From contig CM044309.1 of assembly GCA_024291935.2 (NCBI GenBank), positions 32,326,001 through 32,390,000 on the forward strand: a DNA stretch of 64,000 nucleotides, in the 5' to 3' direction. The DNA is from Okapia johnstoni. Its lineage: Eukaryota; Chordata; Mammalia; Artiodactyla; Giraffidae. A model generated the notes under the pieces. It searched no databases, was not told the origin of the DNA, and saw only the letters and a list, made by a program, of their open reading frames with translations. Position numbers and translations under genes: made by a program. Position 1 is the stretch's first letter; each line of letters starts with the position of its first letter. Of this stretch, positions 33,426 to 44,615 are shown piece by piece.

Positions 33426-35608
33426 AATTCAATAGCTCAGTATGAACTAATATCCAGGTCTCATCAATTCATGCCTGTATGAATTATCAAGATGATAGGC
33501 ACAGGGTGAAATTGTGCATGAAAAAAAAAAGGATGTATTCCTTTGATCACCACAAACAAAGCCTCAGATCCATTTGGACAGAAATAACATGATATCTGGG
33601 TCCTGGTATGTAAACTTCTTACACGGGAAATCGTGACTGTCAAATTTTCTTTAATCATTCCTAAATAATTTGCATACTTGGGATTCTGAAATCTTACATT
33701 TAACAGAGTCATGATGGCTTATTAATTTCTGGAAACTCCTAGCCAGAGTTGCTGGAAAACATCCTCACCCTTGGCAGAAAGATAATTATCACATAGTTAC
33801 CAGGATTTGAATTCCTTAGTTCCTTTATTCTTAACTCTGCTTCTTCCATTGACACCCAGTGATGAAGAGTAAAAGGCAATTCCACTTTATTTTGTGCAAA
33901 GATCACTGGAAGTAACCCCACCCTCATTAGGTTTATGTGCTCAGCATCCATAAGAGATCTTTGGATGAGCATTTGATCTAGAGAATCTCCTTCCCATCAA
34001 ATTCAATACAGTCCACTCCACCTCACCAGAACCAGACAAATCAATTCTAACTGGTATCACAGCTTCGGGAAATATTTGTCCTAGAAGAATGCCATTTTTA
34101 CAGATACACTGTGTAGCTTGGGGTCACAAACACTTCTCACCATGCTCCTACTGGACGACCTCGGCTGAGGCTATTTGATGTGGTAAAACATGGAAAATAT
34201 TCAGTGGCAAACAGCAGAAGAACCTGAGGCACCCACTGGACTTGAAAAACCTCAAGGAATTAAACCTTTGAGGATTTGTCATATTTTATCGTTTTCTGTA
34301 TCTCAGCTCTTCCAGGGCTTTCCTCAGAAATCTCATGTTTAAAATCAAGTACCTTTGACTTCAGGATATTTGGTGTGCATTGAGGTCTCCGGCCACGGTC
34401 CTGTGAGCTACGTAATCAGCAGCTTCACTACTGTCATTTTTGAAGATGTAGCTTCTGTTTTCTGTCTCCATGTTCACATTCTCAGCATCCCATCTTTCTG
34501 CTAAACTTGATCTCTCCAACTATCCTACGACAATAAGGAAGAGTTAGTCTCTCATCTACCTCCTTTTGAACGAATTTATGCTGATAGCAGCATAAATTCT
34601 TTTTTTCTCATTAATGGACTATACAAAATAAGACTTTGATTCTTTTACCACCAGGCATTAGGCTTAGCCTTAACCTATTCTGACATGATGAAATGCTATA
34701 TTATCCTTGTTTCTTTTTCTCCCGTATAATCTATTAGATCAATTTTACCATCCAGCTCATGATGCTAAAGTTCTTAAACCTAGATCAAAGAAATCAAGGA
34801 TGAATTTAAGGACTGAAGAAATAAAAATCATCAATACTTTATTAATTAGCAAGTTACACATCTGAACAAGTCTCCTTTTTTATTTCTCACTAAGATTCAC
34901 TCAAAGTACTGGTAAAACTCAGCACCCCACATGAGGAAGTGATATACTATGAGAAGGCCTGAGCAAATCAAGCTTCCTTCTCTTCAAAAGACCTTGTCAG
35001 AAACAATTTATGCTATTATATGACAATAATTCTGCAAGTCAGCAAGCCACGTCATATATGCCTAAAGAGTAGGTTCCAGAATTTTAAATTCTGTGCTAGC
35101 AATTTTAAAAGTTCGCTTTACTTGAGTCTGAATCATAACACATAGACATTTCCCATTCATTTTATTTTAGAGACTTTTCATGGGCAGTCCTGGCCAGAGT
35201 TCCCCGCAGCTATCCTGGACATAGAGGTGGGATTTGAAGGTACAGAAATGAGGTAGGTTGCTTTGGGTTTCAATGTTGAGTGAGTAGACCAGATATCCCA
35301 AACCTGAGATCTGAGTTATTCTAATATTTAAAGGTTAGGGAGAAGGATAGGGGTAAGTTTCTTAAGATACATTGTTAAAGAGTAGACAGAGAACAGTAGT
35401 AGACTCAGGAACATCTCAAGAAGGGAGCATCAACTTTATTGAAAGTCTATGAGAGTTCAAAGACAAATCATTAAAAAGTACCTGTTGGACTTGTCAACAT
35501 GAATTCCTAAAAGAACTTAGCAAAAGAAATCTCAATAGAACAAGAGAATCAGGAGATAAAGTAGAGTTGGATTTAGGGGGTAATGGACTGCAAAGAAGTA
35601 GAGATGAT
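33426..35608. other. Intergenic flank, no feature recognised
   Basis: About 2.2 kb without any repeat or exon I can identify; one of the cleanest non-repetitive stretches of the flank. Confidence 0.4.
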
Positions 35609-35837
35609 ATGTGTGTGTGCATGCTAAGTTGCTCCAGCAGTGTCCAATTCTTTGTGACCCTGTGGACTGTAACCTGCCAGGCTCCTCTGTCCATGGGATT
35701 CTCCAGGCAAGAATACTGGAGTGGGTTGCCCTTTCCTCCTCCAGGGGATCTTCCTGACCCAGGGGTCGAACCTGGGTCTCCTATGTCTCCTGCATTGGCA
35801 AGCGGGTTCTTTACCACTAGTACTACGTGAGAAGCCC
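35609..35837 (-). mobile_element. Bov-tA SINE
   Basis: Reverse copy beginning at the GTGTGTGTGCATGCTAAGTT tail complement and ending TACGTGAGAAGCCCC. Confidence 0.95.
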
Positions 35838-35969
35838 CAGAGATGGTATATATAGGTAATATTTTTCAGAAAGTTTTTCAGTAGAAGAGAGTTGAAACAA
35901 TCAAATCAAGAATGGAAACTGGACATTATCAATCAAAATAATAGCACAGTACTAACTAAAGTAATTTGA

Positions 35970-36160
35970 ATGCTATGTTGAGCATTTTACATGTGGTTTC
36001 AATTTAATCCACAAATCAACCCTATACGGCACATGCTATTACCATCTCCATTTTACCTCTGAGTAAATAGAGTCCCAGAGATTATAGAGCATCCCTAAAG
36101 TCACCCCACTAGGATTTCATTGCAGGCAATTCAGTCCATTGCTAAATTGCACTGTTCCAT
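35970..36160 (-). mobile_element. MIR SINE, reverse orientation
   Basis: GAGCATTTTACATGTGGTTT, CCATCTCCATTTTACCTCTG and AAGTCACCCCACTAGGATTT correspond to the complement of MIR. Confidence 0.8.
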
Positions 36161-36877
36161 CTTACCATATAATTGGCATATTTGGAAAGTCCAGAGTTTC
36201 TGCTATGGCTTTGCTAGTTAGGTTCTAGATAAAACCTTCACAAATCAGTTTTTCTGGGCATGTTGTCAGTGTATACAACACATGTATTGATGGATGAGTG
36301 GAGAAGAGGAAAAACTGTACAAGAATACTCCTGTTTCACAAGTCCATCAGTCATGAGTAGGTCTGAAGCTTAGGAACATATTGTCTGTACCTCAAAAAGA
36401 ACAAATAGATATTTCAAGAGTTTTGGAGACTACTCTTTTTTTTCTGTCCCTCAGAAGGCGAGGAAAATTATAGCCTCACATAAAGAAAGTGACTCTAATA
36501 GAGACAGAGCGTTCCAGGGGGATTTGGTGGAAAACACTTTAAGTCAAACATGATGAAGTTCCTGAAAGAACCTTAAGAAGCAATTGCTTTGACCTAGAGG
36601 AGGGAAAATGACATAACTAGGGTTCCCTGGGCTGGAGTGATGTGATTGTGGGATGCAGTGTGGCAGGAAGATGGAGAGATTAGGGGTCATCTTAAAGGAC
36701 ACTGTGAGTGCTGCTGGAGGGAAGCACGAGCATGTGGGTCCCCCCTGGTGAGGATGTCTAGTCATTTTGGGGGATTCTGAAAGCATTCAGGTCCCACTGC
36801 TGTAGAAATAGTATTCTAGCCTGGAAAAACCTATTCCCTGCCTTTCTCTTTTATTACTATGATGTATTTAGTGGGAT
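36161..36877. other. Intergenic flank, no feature recognised
   Basis: No gene or repeat that I can name with support. Confidence 0.35.
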
Positions 36878-37088
36878 AGGACTTCCCAGGTGGCTCAGTG
36901 GTAAAGAATCTGCCTGCCAATGCAAGAGATGTGAGTCTGATACTTGGATTGAGAAGATCCCCTGGAGAAAGAAATGGCAACCCACTCCAGTATTCTTGCC
37001 TGGGAAATCCCATGGACAGAGGAGCCTGGTGGACTACAGTCCATGGGTTTTCAAGAGCTGGACATGCCTTAGCGACTAAGCAACAACA
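36878..37088 (+). mobile_element. Bov-tA SINE
   Basis: GGACTTCCCAGGTGGCTCAG to GCCTTAGCGACTAAGCAACA, ending in a CAACAACAAC tail. Confidence 0.95.
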
Positions 37089-37189
37089 ACGTTGCTCAAT
37101 AGCTACTATATAAAGGGCCGATTCAGGAAGAGAGTTCAAGGTCTCTTGGTGCACTTTGGTCCTACTATGTTCAGAGCAGTATTTTAGAA

Positions 37190-37880
37190 ACAAGGAATGT
37201 TTTATTCAGGGTCCTTATGGGAAAGAGATGGAGCATGTAAATGAGGTAATTGAGAACACTCGAAAAGGGGAACTTTTACAAAGGTGTAGGCAGAGTTAAG
37301 ACTGAAGTGACTGAGCATGCATGCATGTGGGCAGTTAAGAGAAACCACCAAGAGGTGATGGAACATGGGGACAGTAACAGCCATGCCTGTAGGGCCAGTT
37401 TGAGGAATGGGTTACCAGACCTGGAGAGAGCTCATGGGAGAGCGATCCAAGAGGAACTGTGGCTGAGAGGTGGGAAAGCAACCTTCTGCCAGGTGGGGAG
37501 GGAAACCAACAGATCATTAGCTGACTAGCATCTCCTACTGTGTCTTGTTAACCCACAAGTGCCTCCCATTGCTAATCCCAACCAGAAACCAGGGTAAAGG
37601 ATCAGCTGTTGTAGGCTAAAAAATTCAACCTGTCTAGACTCTAACCAGGAGAAGGCAATGGCACCCCACTCCAGTACTCTTGCCTGGAAAATCCCAGGCA
37701 GGACGGAGGAGCCTGGTAGGCTACAGTCCATGGGGTCGCTAAGAGTTGGCTACGACTGAAGCGACTTAGCAGCAGCAGCAGCAGACTCTAACCATGGTGG
37801 AGCCAAGTAAAGATGGAGTTGAAGGGCAAACAAAATAATCCACCAGAGAGAACAGATTCCAAGCTCTCTTCTTTAGCAAG
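37190..37880. mobile_element. Probable ancient interspersed repeat, class not assigned
   Basis: Sequence such as GGTCCTTATGGGAAAGAGAT, TTTACAAAGGTGTAGGCAGA, GTGCCTCCCATTGCTAATCC and GGGCAAACAAAATAATCCA has the look of a familiar old mammalian repeat, continuing on both sides of an inserted Bov-A2 monomer. I cannot name the family. The open frames inside are not genes. Confidence 0.4.
37648..37785 (+). mobile_element. Bov-A-type monomer SINE
   Basis: GGAGAAGGCAATGGCACCCC to CTGAAGCGACTTAGCAGC, with an (AGC)5 tail. Only one BovB-derived monomer is present. Confidence 0.93.
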
Positions 37881-38665
37881 TGGAGGCTGACAATACCTAT
37901 TAGGGCATCTAGAAACTAGGATATGATAAGGAATTTGGAAGGCCATTAAAAAAGGCAGCAAGCAATGGATAGCCAGGATTAATAGAGACAGTCCTAACAA
38001 AGCATCAGAATAAAGTGATGAGCAGAATGGTGGATACCAGATGTGAGGCAATGGGACTTGAACCCAGGAAAGTTTCAGTGAAAATTAGAAGGTGAGGCCA
38101 GGAGACACTCTCTAAAATACTAGAGTTGGTTATAGGGACTTTTCACAAAATGTTTACAGATTTATTTTTAGGAGAAGAAAGAACTACTAAGTCTACAGAG
38201 CTGGTTTTGGCAGATGCAAAGGATAATAAAAGATATTCCTAACTTTAGGAGTTTCTAAATCACCAATGCAAAAGGGTCAGATGGCATTCAAACGTGCCAT
38301 CCACACTTTGGCATATTCTATAATCTCAGGTCTTCAAGCACACTCTTGTGATCCCCAGTTCTTGAGAACTTTTAAAAAAATTTCTGCAAGACCCTGAAAT
38401 TTTTTGCTATCACGGGCATCAATACTTAAGAAATGAAAATGTGTATATAGAGTTTCATGTTTAAATTCTTCAAAAAGTACCAGTAAATTGGTTATCATGA
38501 GTCTATTTTAATTCTAATCATGACAACACATAAAGTAAGACTCAAATTTTATTCTCAATCACATTCAACTCAATCAAGCAAAAGTCATTTGTGCAGAGTG
38601 TTTTTGCCCGTTCCCTCTGCACCACTACTTCTGGGCTTATAGCTCTCCCTTTGTACTGCTTCAGC
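37881..38665. other. Intergenic flank, no feature recognised
   Basis: No supported feature. Confidence 0.35.
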
Positions 38666-39135
38666 CAGAATATTTTTTTGACTTTTTATTTTATATTGGA
38701 GTATACTCAATTAGCAATTTTGTGACAGTTTCAAGTGTACCACAAAGTGACCCAGCCATACACATACCTGGGTTTCCCTGGTGACACAGTGGTACCGGAT
38801 CAGCCTAGCAATGAAGAAGACACAGGTTCAACCCCTGGGTCAGGAAGATCCCCTGGAGAAGGAAATGGCAACCTATTCCAGTATTATTGCTTGGAAAATC
38901 CTATGGACAGAGGAGCCTAACAGGCTACATACAGTCCATGAGGTTGCAAAGAGTCAGACATGACTGAGCGACTGAGCACACATACACATACATATATCCA
39001 TTTTCCCCCAAACTCCTCTCCCCTCCAGGCTGCCACATAGCATTGAGCAGAGGTCCCTTTGCTATTCAGTAGATTCCTGTTGGTTATCCATTTTAAACAC
39101 AGCACTGTGTACATGTCAATCCCAAGGCCAGAATA
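38666..39135 (-). mobile_element. L1 3'-UTR remnant split by Bov-tA
   Basis: TTTTATTTTATATTGGAGTA on the left and GCTATTCAGTAGATTCCTGT with GTTATCCATTTTAAACACAG on the right are complementary-strand L1 3' sequence, interrupted at 38769-38980. Confidence 0.85.
38769..38980 (+). mobile_element. Bov-tA SINE inside L1
   Basis: GGGTTTCCCTGGTGACACAG to CTGAGCGACTGAGCAC. ACACATAC occurs on both sides and is the likely target-site duplication. Confidence 0.93.
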
Positions 39136-40788
39136 TTAACAGCAAGAAAGAGCAACTCAACTCAGACCAAATGAAGCAGGGGAAGAAAGTGGGAAACTTA
39201 GGGCTGTTGCTAGATTGTGATTCATCTGGATCCAAGTCCTGAAGGGACTCTGCCTTTTCTGGGTTCTTGTCTTTATGTCCTTACAGACTCTCATGCCTTG
39301 ATGGAATGCTGGCCACTTGTCAGCCTCATGTAGATTCTCATTCTTCCTCTTCACCAACCTCAGCGAAAAGACAGTGTGTCTTGCTGGCTGTGACACAAGA
39401 TCCTGTTGTCCCCACATAGCTTGGTTTTGGTCTGTCCCAGCACTAAGGCAAGAGAACAGCTGGGATGGGGAAGGAGTAAGTAACAATTCCAGTAACTCAT
39501 GGAATCTCTCTCTTTCTATGTCTCTCTTTTTCCTTTCTATATTTTGATTTATCTAATCATCTATCTATCTAGAAATGCATCTATCTTTGTATGGAGTAAT
39601 TCTATTTTGAATTGTGTTGATTAGAATTGAAGGCCTGAATAGGAAGAAGGGAAAGAAATGAAGAGGGATAAAGGACCTAGGTGTGCCATTACTACACCTT
39701 CATTTTGCCCAGGAGACTTCATCCATCACAATCAACCCCAATTACTTGTAAGGAACATGCATCCTTGAAAGTCCTAGACCTGAATTTTGCTCTCATATCC
39801 AGTGAGTTAAGGCCAGTGGGATTTTTGATATAAATATCTAAGGAGGCACCAATATCCATCCTGCTAAACTGTAAATTGCCTCCCACAGCCATTCTCCCCT
39901 TCTGTTCATCCTCGCCTCCCAGTTTCTCAGTTAACTAAGGCAGGAAGGCTTGTCTCTGCCAAGAGATTCAGCCCAGGGAAGCTGAAGTTTGCCAATGCTG
40001 CAAAAATAAATTTATTTGCACTTCCATATCTCATCTCAAAAATATATCTCAATGCTGCAATCTCATCTACAATACAGTATGTTTATTTTAATATAAAGCA
40101 ATGTGCCTACTGGCTGTTTCAGGCAAGAGAGAAACACAGACCATATTTCTCCTTTGCACTGGACCTCTTTGGCACACGGCTTGAAATATCTTGGTCCAAT
40201 AAGCAGGGGTGTGTTACTGCCTCCCACAGAAACCAAACTTGGGTAAGACCATGGGAGTGTGATTGCCAGCTGGAAATCAAATGATTGTGCAGGATCACTT
40301 TCACACTCACTGAAATGTTAATTGCCCTGAGTATTTTTACGATTACCAGACATTTCCTAAATAAGGAACTAGCAATTATGGCAATGACCATGAGGTATTT
40401 CAGGTTTTTAGCATGTTCATGGTGATCCTACTTCTCTATTTTTTTTTTTATCAAGTTGACATTTTCAAGGTGAGAAAGGCTTTTTCTGTGATTTAAAAAA
40501 ACATGGCTGCTAAGTTGACACATTATACCTGGCAATTTGACAGTACCATCAGTCAGTTTGAGAATCTAAAGTTGTTCCAGCTACAAGAATTAGTGCATAT
40601 GTGCTCTTTTATTCTGCTGACCTACCACTCTTTCTGGTCTGATGGGGAATACATTTGACCATTGATCTTTAGCACCCCTGTTTCTATCACCGGGGAAGTT
40701 CCTTCTTGTTCATCGTTCTCCTTGGCCTGTACTGATGTGGGTGTTAGAGACCATGCCTTCTTTCAGGGTTGAATAGCTTATGAAGCTT
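39136..40788. other. Intergenic flank, no feature recognised
   Basis: About 1.65 kb. Contains a short ATCT-rich stretch near 39555-39575. The antisense open frame at 39157-39486 has no known protein features. Confidence 0.35.
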
Positions 40789-41018
40789 GCGTGTGTGCAT
40801 GCTAAGTCGCTCAGTCATGTCCCACTCTTTGAGATCCTATGGACTGTAGCCTCTATAGGTTCCTCTGTACATGGGATTCTCCAGGCAAGAATACTGGAGT
40901 GGGTTTCCATGCCCTTCTCCAGGTGATCTTCCCAACCTAGGGATTGAACTTGCATCTCTTATGTCTCCTGCTTTGTCAGGTGGGTTCCTTACCACTAGCA
41001 CCACCTGGGAAGCCCCTC
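40789..41018 (-). mobile_element. Bov-tA SINE
   Basis: Reverse copy: GTGTGTGCATGCTAAGTCGC tail complement to CACCACCTGGGAAGCCCC head complement. Confidence 0.95.
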
Positions 41019-41386
41019 TGAAGCTTGACTGTTCTTCAAAAGTTTGGGACCAAAGGATTGTTTTAGGTCTCATCCAAAGGAATTTTTAAAGCCAGAGTTG
41101 TGACTCTTCAGGAATACAATTCCTTTAAAAATCAGTAGACTTCTCCTCTTCTTGCTCTAGGTGCCATGTGCCAGCAACCACACACAAAATTCTTTGACAA
41201 GAAGAATTTTCAAACCTGATGTATGTCTCTGCTTCCTTGCTCTGTGCCTGTCCCACTCCCTCTCTTGGAGACTCTCTGGGGGCAGTGCCTAGAAAGTCTA
41301 CAGTCTTCATCTGTCTTTGCCCAGATTACTTTATTTCAACTGAGAGGTTTTATTAAACCTTTTGTTGAATGTCTTCTAACATTACA

Positions 41387-41943
41387 TCTTTTTTTTTTTT
41401 TTACAGTCCAGGTCTTCTATCTTTTTTACACCCATCATGCCGTGAATTCATATGGATAGGCTCCAACTTGAACTCAAGTTCCTTTCCATTGGTTCTCATG
41501 AAGTGTGCTTCTCTGGGTAGGGCAGGCTGGTGCTTCAGTTGAACCCAAGTACCTTTCTCTTTAGCTTCCTTCTTTTTCTGATCATTTTCCTTCACACGTT
41601 TCAGGAAGTTTCTCCGCTCTTAGAGTGCTTAATACCCTTGAAAGGCACATTAATTCTCTTGGCAGGAAACTTGCCCTTAACTTGTTTGTTTACAATAATG
41701 TCAACAGCATGCTGGGTGACATTGTAGACTCTTCTAGTTTTGCCACGGTAACATTTGCGGGACATTCCTTTTTGAAAAGTGTCCATTCCCTTGATATCTA
41801 CAATATCACCTTTCTTGTAGATTCACCTGTATATAGCCAAAGAAACAATTCTAAGTTTTCTAGAAGGCCTAGAGAACGTGTGGTGGGAACGCCTCTCCCT
41901 TTGTGTTGGTCATTTTGGCAAATTACTAAAAGATGGCAGTTCT
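41387..41943 (-). pseudogene. RPL21P: RPL21 processed pseudogene
   Basis: Read on the minus strand: an ATG (complement of 41911-41913), then intronless sequence matching ribosomal protein L21, including the stretches [27 protein letters not shown] and [19 protein letters not shown], and a stop at 41435-41437. A short 3' UTR follows, then a poly(A) tract seen as T's at about 41389-41402. It has no introns and a poly(A) tail, as expected for an L1-mobilised mRNA copy. It is disabled: the frame closes at 41601-41603, and the next part of the protein continues in another frame, consistent with a 1-nt deletion near 41610. Several missense changes are present. It lies about 15 kb beyond COLEC10 and is not expected to make L21. 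Confidence 0.93.
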
Positions 41944-42749
41944 GAAAAGACACTAAAAGAAAGGAGCATCTTCTTTAATTTTTGGATGCCTTCTGACATG
42001 GCAAGAACTCAATTTCTGCATGCTACTCTCTTTCAGTTCTACTTACATACTGGCCAGTTCCTGTCAGATTTTTTTGCATAATAACTTTGCCAAAGGCAGC
42101 CAGTAATAGCCAATGGACACTAGTGTTCTCATCTTACGCACCCATTTCTCCTAAAGCTAACGAGTTAAAGGCACTTATTCTGTCTCTTGAGTTACTAGAA
42201 GCACAGTTTTTTCCAACTGCTCTTCTACAGTATAAACAGAATAGCTAGTTTCTCATAATCCCAGCCTGTGACATGGATCTTCCTGATGCCTAATAATGAA
42301 GCCAATGTCACATATTATAACTGATTTAAAGTGATCTGATTCAAAATACCAATTCCTTTACTGGTCAGGATACATCGAGGTATGTCTAAGTAAATGCACT
42401 CTCAAATCATAGGGGTTTAATGCAACAAATGTTTATTTCTCATTCATATGACCCTTAAAAATAGACTGGGGAGTACTTCTCCATCTCTTGGTGGCCCTGT
42501 GTAGAACCACTAGCTTCCTAGTTGCCACAAAGGAGAGAGAGATCTGAAAGACTGCAGAAAATTATTTTAAAGGCCATGCCTGGAAGGAAGTTCATATCAT
42601 TATTGCCTACATTCTTCTAGCTAGACCTCAGTCATTTTGCCCTATCTAGTTGCAAGGCAATCTAGCAAATGAAGCCTTTCTGTGTGATTGGAAGAGGAAA
42701 ATGTAGTAAACATGTACCGTTTTCTCTGCTGCCTGAGAATACAAACTGG
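41944..42749. other. Intergenic flank, no feature recognised
   Basis: Nothing supported beyond the 5' edge of the RPL21 pseudogene. Confidence 0.35.
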
Positions 42750-42955
42750 TAGTTAAGTATAATGACCCTGATTTTACAGTGTATTGGTCATGGGACATTA
42801 AGCAAGTTACCTAACCTCTGTGTGCTTCAGTTTCTTTCCATGTAAAATGGGGATTGTGAAAGGGTAACTACATCAGAGGGTCATAGGTTTATATACATAA
42901 AATAATTAGACCAAGCCTGGCACACAGTAAGTGCTATGTAAGGTTATATAAGTGT
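42750..42955 (+). mobile_element. MIR SINE
   Basis: GACATTAAGCAAGTTACCTA, CTGTGTGCTTCAGTTTC, GTAAAATGGGGATTGTGAAA and CTGGCACACAGTAAGTGCTA are classic MIR phrases in order. Confidence 0.92.
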
Positions 42956-43687
42956 TACATGGCAAATTGTTGAAATGTCAGTACAGAGCACACCAAGATA
43001 ATTAGCAAAGGAGCCGTTTTATAATAAACTGATTTGACTAGAAAGATATTTAAAAATCCCAGCCCATGTGGCTCTAAGGCCAAAATAACACATGCCTCTC
43101 ATTCTGTGTCCTATTATTTTAGCTCATTTCAATTCTGCAGGATTTGTTTTCGATTGTGTGTTGAGCCAATAGGATGAGACACTAGTGAAAGTTCTTCAGA
43201 TGGGCCTAATATGATACTCATGTAAGAAATGCTCCTCCTGAAGGCTGTAGAGGAATTATCTGATTAATGACTGCCAAAGTCACCAGGAATCGAATGTGAA
43301 TGAGAAAATATTGTCTTTTATTTATAAAATGGTTTATTTACCAAAAGTTAATATTCACTTCTTATGTGCCAGATAGGGAGTTAAACCAAAAAGCTCTAAA
43401 TAATTGATTTTCCACCTGGCGGTAGAAGCAGATTGTGTGCCTATGGAGTAGAATTCATTATTATCTACATTTCAATAAATAAGAAATTGGAGTTTGAAAA
43501 GGTGCTATAGATGCTCTACTTTTCTTCACTAACACAGGAAATGATGAAGTGAAGATCTGCATCCGGGAGATCTCGTGCCAGCACCCAGATTCTTTATCCT
43601 CCTCCAGCACATCAGTCAGGGTGCTGGCAGGAAGCCTCTGGTACACTCAAAATGGATAAGACAAGGTGCATTTTAAAAAGGGACTAT
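42956..43687. other. Intergenic flank, no feature recognised
   Basis: No supported feature. The 43440-43640 stretch may be an old MIR, but too weakly to call. Confidence 0.35.
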
Positions 43688-43980
43688 AGGGACTTCCCTG
43701 GTGGCCCAGTGATTAAGAATCTGCCTGCCAGTGAAGAGGATACAGGTTTGATCCTTGGTCCAAGAATTAAGATCTCATGTGGCAGGGCGCCTAGGACTAC
43801 AGTCAACAACTACTGAAGCCTGCATGCCCGAGAGCCTGTGCTCCACCATAAGAGAAGCCACCACAATGCGAAGCCTGTGCACCACAATGAAGAGCAGCCC
43901 CCACTCTCTGCAACTAGAGAAAAGCCCGCATGCAGAAATGAGGACCCTGTGCAGCCAAAAATTTAAAAATAAATATTTTT
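43688..43980 (+). mobile_element. CHR-2 type tRNA-Glu SINE, full length
   Basis: GGGACTTCCCTGGTGGCCCA, ACAACTACTGAAGCCTGCAT, AAGAGAAGCCACCACAATGC, CAACTAGAGAAAAGCCCGCA, then an A-rich tail ending AAATAAATATTTTT. Confidence 0.96.
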
Positions 43981-44164
43981 TAAATGTTCAGGAAAAAAGG
44001 AACTACTAACAAAATTGTGGGCAAAGGGTGGGGAAACGAAGGGATAATAGAATACGCTAGGGCTGGTAAAAATTGAGCACAGTTCCCATCTGCAGGTCTG
44101 AATGGAAAGAATAAAAAATAACTATGGGAAGTGAGAGAGAGGAGCCTACCTATAAGAAAATAAG

Positions 44165-44479
44165 AACTTAGGTCCATCATCAGATGAATGGATGAAGAAG
44201 ATGTATGTGTATACAATGGAATATTACTCAGCCATAAAAAAGAATGACATAATGCCATTTGCAGCAGCATGAATGGACTAGAGATTATCATACTAAGTGA
44301 AGTAAGTCAGAGAAAGGGAAAATGTGAGAGGAAGGATAAACCAGGAGCTTGGGATGAACACAGGCACACTAATATATATAAGATGAATAACCAAAAAGGA
44401 CATGCTGCACAGCACAGGAAACTCTATTCAATATTATGTGATAACTGATATGAGAAAAAAGAATCTAAAACAGAATGAA

Positions 44480-44548
<69 letters not shown>

Positions 44549-44615
44549 TCACTGCTGTACACTTGAAACTAACACAACATTTTGAATTAACTATATGCCC
44601 AAAAAATTTTTAAAA
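44165..44615 (+). mobile_element. L1 3' end with expanded AT microsatellite
   Basis: GAATGGATGAAGAAGATGTA, CAATGGAATATTACTCAGCC, GCAGCATGAATGGACTAGAG and later GAAACTAACACAACATTTTG. The L1 is interrupted by a long AT run in the 3' UTR. Confidence 0.92.
44479..44546. repeat. (AT)n microsatellite
   Basis: About 34 AT units with one GT interruption near 44500. Likely unstable and cruciform-prone. Confidence 0.96.

Noticed and set aside
33464..33972. Antisense open frames in a non-repetitive stretch, considered as exons of an unknown gene
   Set aside because: No known motif, no conserved splice pairs in phase with each other, and typical AT-rich intergenic composition.
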